Source: Lachnospiraceae bacterium UBA4711 (GTDB lineage Bacteria > Bacillota > Clostridia > Lachnospirales > Lachnospiraceae). Taken from it: a stretch of DNA of 10,476 nt. The number at the start of each line of letters is the position of its first letter. Within the stretch, counting starts at the first letter, position 1. Below the pieces are notes generated by a model that was not told where the DNA came from, did not search any database, and was given only the letters and a program-made list of their open reading frames with translations. The translations under genes were made by a program, and so were the position numbers. The DNA lies in NCBI GenBank assembly GCA_002404515.1, contig DHJV01000137.1:3997-14472 (forward strand), given 5' to 3'. Positions 5,568-10,476 of this stretch are shown piece after piece.

Positions 5568-6647
5568 ATGGAACCATATAAAGCAAAAAGTATGCCTTTG
5601 GACTATAAAATAGATAAAGATATGTTAAAACTGATTTCAGAAGCAAATGTAAAATATGGGGAATACAAATCATTGTTAAATACGTTGGAATTTGATGCCA
5701 GCTTTTTCTTGGATTCCGTAATATTAAATGAAAGTTATAAATCGACACAGATTGAGGGAACACAGATATCTCAGGATGAAATGTTTTATCTGAAATATAT
5801 GGAAAAAACAGATGATAATCAGGAAATACAAAATCTCAAGAAAACAATCGAATATGCGCAAACGTATTTGCAGACGAAAAAGCAAATAAATTATGAACTT
5901 GTAAATGAAATGCATAAAATTATATTAGATAGTGTGAGAGGATCGCAAAGAACGCCCGGAAAAATCCGAACGACACAGAATTGGATAGGACCAAGAGGAT
6001 GTACGATTGAGGGAGCAACATTTATTCCGCCAGTTCCAGAAGAAGTTTATGGATTGCTTATAAATTTATACGATTATATGAATGATGCGTTTACAGATCC
6101 TTTGTTGGTAAATGTTGCTTTATCCCATATGCAGTTTGAGACGATTCATGCATATAAGGATGGAAATGGACGGCTTGGCAGAGCGTTGATTCCGGTACAA
6201 ATGGCAATGATGGATGAAAGTACTCCGATTTTGTACATGTCAGAGATTCTCGAATTATATAAGCCATCTTATCAGAGATATCTTATGGAATGCAGAAGAG
6301 GTAATGTTGCAGGATATATTAAATTCTTTTTACAGTGTGTGATTGATCAGTGCAATTCATATACTAACAAACTGGAACGAATTAAGGTGATTTACAAAGA
6401 AGATATGGAGACAATTAAGCAGATAAAAGGAAATTCGATATATAGAATTATGCCTGTGATTATGAAGCAGATTGTGTTTAATAAAAAAGAAATACAGGAT
6501 CTGTCTGGGGTATCTGTGAATGTTGTGTCAAGGATAATAGATCAGCTAGTAGATTTACATGTGATTGTACCAGATTCCACGGTTTCGAAAAAAGGATATC
6601 GATATCAAAGAATATATGAAGTGTTCGTTGGAACAAATGAGTTTTAA
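5568..6647 (+). CDS. Fic-domain protein of a second subfamily (fic2)
   Basis: This 359-residue protein has an N-terminal Fic-N-like region with a textbook class II inhibitory motif, S59-T-Q-I-E63-G64. A flap region (TIEGATFIPPVPEEV) follows, then the Fic core H194-A-Y-K-D-G-N-G-R-L-G-R205. The catalytic His, the acidic residue and the GNGR loop are kept, but the usual H-P-F is H-A-Y. The C-terminus (about 285-359) has a winged-helix-like pattern (NKKEIQDLSGVSVNVVSRIIDQLVDLHVI). Activity as an AMP transferase is likely but the substrate is unknown. It differs from the Fic protein at 3321-4310 in motif and flanking sequence, so the two are not recent duplicates. The gene is strongly AT-rich (14 G/C in the 60 bases 5881-5940). 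AAGGGG (5553-5558) serves ATG 5568. The stop is 18 bases before the cobQ start and no terminator intervenes. Confidence 0.9.
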   Translation: MEPYKAKSMPLDYKIDKDMLKLISEANVKYGEYKSLLNTLEFDASFFLDSVILNESYKSTQIEGTQISQDEMFYLKYMEKTDDNQEIQNLKKTIEYAQTYLQTKKQINYELVNEMHKIILDSVRGSQRTPGKIRTTQNWIGPRGCTIEGATFIPPVPEEVYGLLINLYDYMNDAFTDPLLVNVALSHMQFETIHAYKDGNGRLGRALIPVQMAMMDESTPILYMSEILELYKPSYQRYLMECRRGNVAGYIKFFLQCVIDQCNSYTNKLERIKVIYKEDMETIKQIKGNSIYRIMPVIMKQIVFNKKEIQDLSGVSVNVVSRIIDQLVDLHVIVPDSTVSKKGYRYQRIYEVFVGTNEF

Positions 6648-6665
6648 ATGACAAGGAGACACAAA

Positions 6666-8237
6666 ATGGCAAAATCAATCATGATTCAGGGCACGATGTC
6701 CAACGTGGGCAAATCTCTTATTGCGGCAGGGCTTTGCCGCATATTTAAACAGGATGGCTACAAGGCAGCTCCTTTCAAATCCCAGAACATGGCATTAAAT
6801 TCCTATGTCACAAAGGAAGGGTTAGAGATGGGGCGCGCACAGGTCGTACAGGCGATGGCAGCAGGCGTGGAACCGTCTGTGCGGATGAACCCGATTCTGC
6901 TCAAGCCGACGACCGATATGGGTTCGCAGGTGATCGTTCAGGGACAGGTTGTCGGAAATATGCGTGCGATGGATTATTTTGCGAAGAAAAAAGAATATAT
7001 TCCGGTAATCAAGGAAAGCTACGAGCAGCTTGCGGCAGAGCATGAGATCATTGTGATCGAGGGCGCGGGAAGCCCGGCGGAGATCAATCTGAAGCAGGAT
7101 GATATCGTGAATATGGGAATGGCGAAGATTGCAGATGCACCGGTGCTTCTGGTTGGCGACATCGACCGCGGTGGTGTATTTGCACAGTTGATCGGTACGG
7201 TGATGCTTTTGGAGCCGGAAGAACAGGCACGGATTAAGGGGCTGATCGTGAACAAATTCCGGGGAGATAAGAAGATTTTAGATCCGGGCATCACGATGTT
7301 GGAAGAACGAGCCGGTAAGCCGGTGCTCGGCGTGGTGCCGTATGCAGATGTGGATATCGAGGATGAAGATTCTCTTGCGTCAAGTCTGGAAGAGACGCAT
7401 ATACAGGCGGAAATTGATGTGGCTGTGATCCGTTTCCCACGCATCTCGAATTTTACAGATATGCAGGCGCTCAGCATGGAACGGGACGTATCGGTACGCT
7501 ATGTGACAAAACCGTCAGAACTTGGCGAACCGGATGCGATCTTACTTCCGGGCACCAAGAATACGATTCAGGATCTGCTGTGGCTGCGGGAGAGTGGACT
7601 GGAAGCAAAGATTATACGGCTGGCGAAGAAGGGAACGATCGTGTTCGGTATCTGTGGCGGGTATCAGATGCTTGGCGAAGCATTGAAGGATCCATTGCAG
7701 ACAGAGAGTGCGCTTGGAAGTGTGCGCGGTATGGGTTTACTGCCGGTTACGACGGTGTTCGAAGAGGAAAAACAATTGGAAAACCGCACATACCAGATTG
7801 GAATGCTGGATGGGGATTTGGCAGCCCTCAGTAATAAGAATGTTGCTGGTTATGAGATACACATGGGGCGGACGGAAGCTGTTGGTAGCGATGGGACATC
7901 ACAATGTTTCGATACGAAGATTATTGCCGAAAATTCCGTATGCACCATGAAAACTACAAGTAGAATTCAACCCTTTATTGAAGATTCCACAGGAAATGTA
8001 CTTGGATACACTGTAGGAACGGTGGCGGGCAGTTATATCCATGGCATCTTCGATGAGGTTGCATTCCGCGAGGTATTTATTGGGTTGTTGTATGCGCGCA
8101 AAGGGAAAACACGGGGAGAAAGTGAACATCTGACTTTGCAGGAATACCGGGAACAGCAGTTTGACAAGCTGGCGCAGATCCTGCGGGAAAGTCTTGATAT
8201 GGAGAAAATCTACGAAATCCTGGGACTTTGCAAATGA
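6666..8237 (+). CDS. cobQ: Cobyric acid synthase (glutamine-hydrolysing)
   Basis: This 523-residue cytosolic enzyme adds four amide groups to adenosylcobyrinic acid a,c-diamide, using glutamine and ATP, to give adenosylcobyric acid. The N-terminal dethiobiotin-synthetase-like ATPase domain (about 1-230) opens with the P-loop G9-TMSNVGKS-17 and contains FKSQNMALNS, VIEGAGSPAEINL and LVGDIDRGGVFA, all CobQ/CbiP signatures. The C-terminal class I glutamine amidotransferase domain (about 250-500) has the nucleophile C330 in FGICGGYQMLG and H459 in YIHGIFD. ATG 6666 is chosen over ATG 6648 because AAGGAG (6653-6658) lies inside the longer reading and six to seven bases before 6666; the shorter start also matches the family's N-terminus. 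A stretch after EIHMGR (about 403-440) is more AT-rich and looks longer than usual. The body is GC-rich (39 of 60 bases at 7021-7080), unlike fic2. Confidence 0.95.
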   Translation: MAKSIMIQGTMSNVGKSLIAAGLCRIFKQDGYKAAPFKSQNMALNSYVTKEGLEMGRAQVVQAMAAGVEPSVRMNPILLKPTTDMGSQVIVQGQVVGNMRAMDYFAKKKEYIPVIKESYEQLAAEHEIIVIEGAGSPAEINLKQDDIVNMGMAKIADAPVLLVGDIDRGGVFAQLIGTVMLLEPEEQARIKGLIVNKFRGDKKILDPGITMLEERAGKPVLGVVPYADVDIEDEDSLASSLEETHIQAEIDVAVIRFPRISNFTDMQALSMERDVSVRYVTKPSELGEPDAILLPGTKNTIQDLLWLRESGLEAKIIRLAKKGTIVFGICGGYQMLGEALKDPLQTESALGSVRGMGLLPVTTVFEEEKQLENRTYQIGMLDGDLAALSNKNVAGYEIHMGRTEAVGSDGTSQCFDTKIIAENSVCTMKTTSRIQPFIEDSTGNVLGYTVGTVAGSYIHGIFDEVAFREVFIGLLYARKGKTRGESEHLTLQEYREQQFDKLAQILRESLDMEKIYEILGLCK

Positions 8238-8245
8238 GAATAAAG

Positions 8246-8287
8246 TGATTCCTGTGTAAAGGATAGTGGATTAAACTACAGGAATCA
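8246..8287 (+). other. Hairpin between cobQ and cobO
   Basis: TGATTCCTGT (8246-8255) is the exact reverse complement of ACAGGAATCA (8278-8287), a 10-bp perfect inverted repeat around a 22-base loop. No T-run follows, so it is not a standard terminator. It could be an mRNA processing or stability element within the cobQ-cobO transcript, or an operator. The 76-base gap holds nothing else apart from the cobO ribosome binding site. Confidence 0.6.
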
Positions 8288-8313
8288 ACAATTGATTATA
8301 AAAGGAGACAGAT

Positions 8314-8862
8314 ATGATTCAGATCTATCATGGAGATGGAAAAGGAAAGACAACGGCAGCCGTAGGACTGGCTGTGCGCGCAGCTGGAAATGGGATTCCT
8401 GTGCTATTTGTACAGTTTTTGAAGGATGATACATCCGGCGAAATTGCCATGTTGCAGAAGCTTGGAATCGAGACATTGCATGCCCCGCAGATGTATGGAT
8501 TTGTGAGTCATATGCGTGAGGAGGAGCTTGCAAAGACACGCACGTATTTTGCAGATATGCTGGTGCAGGTTGAGATGTGGATTGCAGAACAGAAAAAACA
8601 GCATGACGACGTGCGGAAGGAAAATACGGTTGAGGCGGTTGTTGTTTTGGATGAGGTTTTGCACGCTGTAAAGTATGGGTTACTTGATGAGAGTACATTG
8701 ATGGAAGTGCTGTCGTGCAATCAGGTGCAGATTGAATTCATTCTGACCGGGCGGAATCCATCAGACAAGCTTCTGGCGCTTGCGGATTATGTCACGGAAA
8801 TGAAAAAAGAAAAGCATCCGTATGAGCAGGGAATTTCTGCCAGAAAAGGGATAGAATTCTAA
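8314..8862 (+). CDS. cobO: Cob(I)alamin / cobyrinic acid a,c-diamide adenosyltransferase (CobA/CobO/BtuR type)
   Basis: The 182-residue cytosolic enzyme has the family's unusual P-loop H6-GDGKGKTT-14 directly at the N-terminus, followed by AVGLAVRAAG. The conserved VVLDEVLHAVKYGLL segment (Walker-B-like) and the C-terminal ILTGRNPSDKLLALADYVTEM and HPYEQGISARKGIEF complete the CobA/CobO/BtuR pattern. It transfers the 5'-deoxyadenosyl group of ATP to Co(I) of corrinoids, giving adenosylcobyrinic acid diamide for CobQ or adenosylcobalamin in salvage. The length is normal. AAAGGAG (8301-8307) lies six bases before ATG 8314. It is probably co-transcribed with cobQ. A short charged insert near residue 95 (KKQHDDVRKENTVE) varies in the family. 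Confidence 0.94.
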   Translation: MIQIYHGDGKGKTTAAVGLAVRAAGNGIPVLFVQFLKDDTSGEIAMLQKLGIETLHAPQMYGFVSHMREEELAKTRTYFADMLVQVEMWIAEQKKQHDDVRKENTVEAVVVLDEVLHAVKYGLLDESTLMEVLSCNQVQIEFILTGRNPSDKLLALADYVTEMKKEKHPYEQGISARKGIEF

Positions 8863-8913
8863 GGACCGTTGTGATAAAATAAAACCGATCATAGACAAAA
8901 AACAGGAGCGCAC

Positions 8914-10446
8914 ATGGAAGCACATCAGTTACCTTCGGGAACGTATCTGGAACAAAACAAATATTACATTGAGCGGGTACTTGGAGATGGCGGATTTGGA
9001 ATTACGTATCTTGGGTACGATGTGAAGCTGCAGCGGAAGGTTGCAATTAAAGAATTCTATATGCGCGGGTATTGCTACCGGAATCCCGGAGATCCGAATG
9101 TTTACACCGAAGCCGGTGAAAAACGTGAGAACTTCGAGAAGATGAAACAGCAGTATATTGAAGAAGGACGTGTGCTGGCTGCTTTGGGAGAGCAGCCCGG
9201 TGTGGTAAATATTTACACGTTTATTGAGGAGAACAACACTGCTTATCTTGTCATGGACTTTGTCGAAGGACAGTCGCTGGATGCGTATGTGAAAAGTCAG
9301 GGTGGCAGGTTATCTGTGTCCGAGACTTTGGCGATTATGCGTCCGGTCATCCGGGCGTTGGCAGGTGTACATAAACGAGGTGTGATACACCGGGATATCA
9401 GCCCGGACAATATCATGATTACGCATGACCGAAAGGTAAAGCTGATCGATTTCGGCGCTGCGCGAATGTATGGGAATTATAATTATCTCCGCGTGCAAAA
9501 GGGTGGTTATTCACCGATTGAACAGGTGACACCAGGGGGACAGATTGGACCGTATTCGGATGTGTATGCGCTCTGTGCTACAATGTATAGTTGTATGACA
9601 GGCGTGAAAATGCCACGTGCGGCCGAGCGGGTGAAACAGGATACCTTAGTGCCGCCATCTGCGATGGGGCTTGTGATTGCACCGCAGGAGGAAGCTGTGT
9701 TGATGCAGGGACTTGCAATCGATCCAGCACAGCGGTATGCAAATGCAGGGCGGTTGTATCAGGCATTGTATGAGACTTCGACGGAGCAGACGGGAAGCGC
9801 ATCTATGATGACGCAGAGTGGGATATCCCAGATGCTGTCCGATATGCAGGCAGATCAGAAAAAACAGGTACATAGAAAGAAGCAGATCGGTATGATCTGT
9901 GGTATTGTACTGTTGTTGTGTATTGGCTTTTTGGCATATGTTCAAAAGAGGCAGAACCGGGATGTGACAACGGCTGCAACCGAAGCGACAACGCAGCAGA
10001 TCTTACAGACGGAGATTGATGCGAGTCCGGTGGAGGAAGTCGATTGTACTGCATATGCGCAGGAATTTTATGAGTTGTGTGCAAAGCAGCATGAAGCAAA
10101 GGGGAACACACTCACACAGAGAGATGAATTTATGGACGCTGCGAAAGAGACAGCGGGAAAAAGCGCGGCACTGGTATATACCAGCACAGATGAATTAAAT
10201 GCCGCATTAACAGAGATTGGCAATCAGGCGATTGCCACGTATAAGATACCAAATACCGGGTGGGTGACATATACCTTTTCTTTAAAGGAAGATGTCGCGA
10301 CGGTAAAACAGGCGTTGGATACTTATATTGCACAGATGAACGAGGAAAATCAGGGGACCGTGGATTTGGATAATTGTACATATCTTGGCGTCAGCGTTGC
10401 GCGTGCGCAGGATGGTACATATTTCTGGGCAGTATTTTATCAATAA
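8914..10446 (+). CDS. Membrane-anchored Hanks-type Ser/Thr kinase with extracytoplasmic CAP-like domain
   Basis: The 510-residue protein has three parts. A kinase domain (about 17-290) shows the glycine loop G24-DGGFG-29, catalytic K46 in VAIKEF, H159-R-D161-ISPDN166 and D179-F-G181, with PIEQ in place of the APE motif. A linker and basic patch (KKQVHRKKQ) lead to one membrane helix at about 325-344. The remaining 165 residues should lie outside the cell. They begin with a Thr/Ala-rich stretch, then a segment (about 378-450) and an ending (YLGVSVARAQDGTYFWAVFY) that resemble the first helix and last strands of CAP/SCP domains. Three Cys (378, 389, 488) are present there. The layout is that of a one-component receptor kinase, phosphorylating cytosolic Ser/Thr in response to an outside signal. 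CAGGAG (8903-8908) precedes ATG 8914. No terminator separates it from cobO (51-base gap). The ligand and targets are unknown. Confidence 0.9.
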   Translation: MEAHQLPSGTYLEQNKYYIERVLGDGGFGITYLGYDVKLQRKVAIKEFYMRGYCYRNPGDPNVYTEAGEKRENFEKMKQQYIEEGRVLAALGEQPGVVNIYTFIEENNTAYLVMDFVEGQSLDAYVKSQGGRLSVSETLAIMRPVIRALAGVHKRGVIHRDISPDNIMITHDRKVKLIDFGAARMYGNYNYLRVQKGGYSPIEQVTPGGQIGPYSDVYALCATMYSCMTGVKMPRAAERVKQDTLVPPSAMGLVIAPQEEAVLMQGLAIDPAQRYANAGRLYQALYETSTEQTGSASMMTQSGISQMLSDMQADQKKQVHRKKQIGMICGIVLLLCIGFLAYVQKRQNRDVTTAATEATTQQILQTEIDASPVEEVDCTAYAQEFYELCAKQHEAKGNTLTQRDEFMDAAKETAGKSAALVYTSTDELNAALTEIGNQAIATYKIPNTGWVTYTFSLKEDVATVKQALDTYIAQMNEENQGTVDLDNCTYLGVSVARAQDGTYFWAVFYQ

Positions 10447-10454
10447 AGGAGATC

Positions 10455-10476
10455 ATGGGGGATTTTAGAAATGAGT
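10455..10476 (+). CDS. Probable start of the next gene (3' end outside window)
   Basis: An AAAGGAG (10445-10451) overlaps the kinase stop codon. The first ATG, at 10455 (MGDFRNE...), is only three bases from it. A second ATG at 10471, in another frame, has GGGGGA (10457-10462) eight bases upstream. Too little sequence is left to choose a start or name a product. The tight spacing suggests co-transcription with the kinase gene. Confidence 0.35.

Noticed and set aside
6648..6665. ATG 6648 as the cobQ start, directly after the fic2 stop
   Set aside because: The cobQ ribosome binding site AAGGAG (6653-6658) lies downstream of it, and the family N-terminus begins at MAKSIMIQGT (6666).
8863..8913. 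Terminator between cobO and the kinase gene
   Set aside because: The 51-base gap is AT-rich but shows no GC-rich stem followed by a T-run.
1..10476. Mobile element, phage or CRISPR signals
   Set aside because: No transposase, integrase or phage motif, no regularly spaced repeats and no terminal inverted repeats with target duplications were seen; the damaged acetyltransferase genes look like short-repeat deletions instead.

Overview
The window looks like chromosomal DNA of an anaerobic gut-type Firmicute, most likely Clostridia/Lachnospiraceae. This is inferred from strong AGGAGG-type ribosome binding sites, mixed base composition, a yybP-ykoY manganese riboswitch, anaerobic-style cobalamin genes and a membrane-anchored Hanks kinase with an HRDISPDN loop. 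All convincing genes lie on the + strand. I see no insertion sequence, phage gene, tRNA, rRNA or CRISPR array.

Region 1 (1-1207) is an AT-rich stretch of gene remains. It holds the tail of an unrecognised ORF, a 46-residue one-helix membrane ORF, a maltose/galactoside O-acetyltransferase reduced to its two ends, one intact GNAT acetyltransferase (574-999), and a second GNAT gene reduced to an N-terminal piece plus a motif A piece in another frame. Both broken acetyltransferases look like internal deletions rather than random decay.

Region 2 (1204-3253) is a self-contained metal-homeostasis operon. A sigma-A-like promoter drives a yybP-ykoY (manganese) riboswitch whose P1 3' strand is also part of the 5' arm of a perfect 19-bp terminator stem. 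The predicted logic is transcription ON when Mn2+ is bound. The controlled genes are a CaCA-family cation/Ca2+ exchanger and a TMEM165/GDT1 (UPF0016) transporter. A strong terminator closes the operon. The two membrane proteins probably export Mn2+ and/or Ca2+ together.

Region 3 (3254-8862) interleaves cobalamin genes with Fic genes: fic1-cobD, terminator, then fic2-cobQ-cobO. The three cobalamin enzymes are threonine-phosphate decarboxylase (aminopropanol arm), cobyric acid synthase and the corrinoid adenosyltransferase. The Fic proteins belong to two different subfamilies. Each has an N-terminal inhibitory helix and a C-terminal winged-helix-like domain, and each sits directly upstream of a cobalamin gene. 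The fic2 gene is visibly more AT-rich than cobQ. No B12 riboswitch is visible in the window.

Region 4 (8914-10446) encodes a Hanks-type Ser/Thr kinase with one membrane helix and an extracytoplasmic domain that I read as a divergent CAP/SCP fold. Another gene probably begins in the last 30 bases.

The most notable points are the riboswitch-controlled CaCA+GDT1 pair with a fully legible switching mechanism, the fic/cobalamin alternation, the paired internal deletions in neighbouring acetyltransferase genes, and the kinase with a possible CAP-like sensor.
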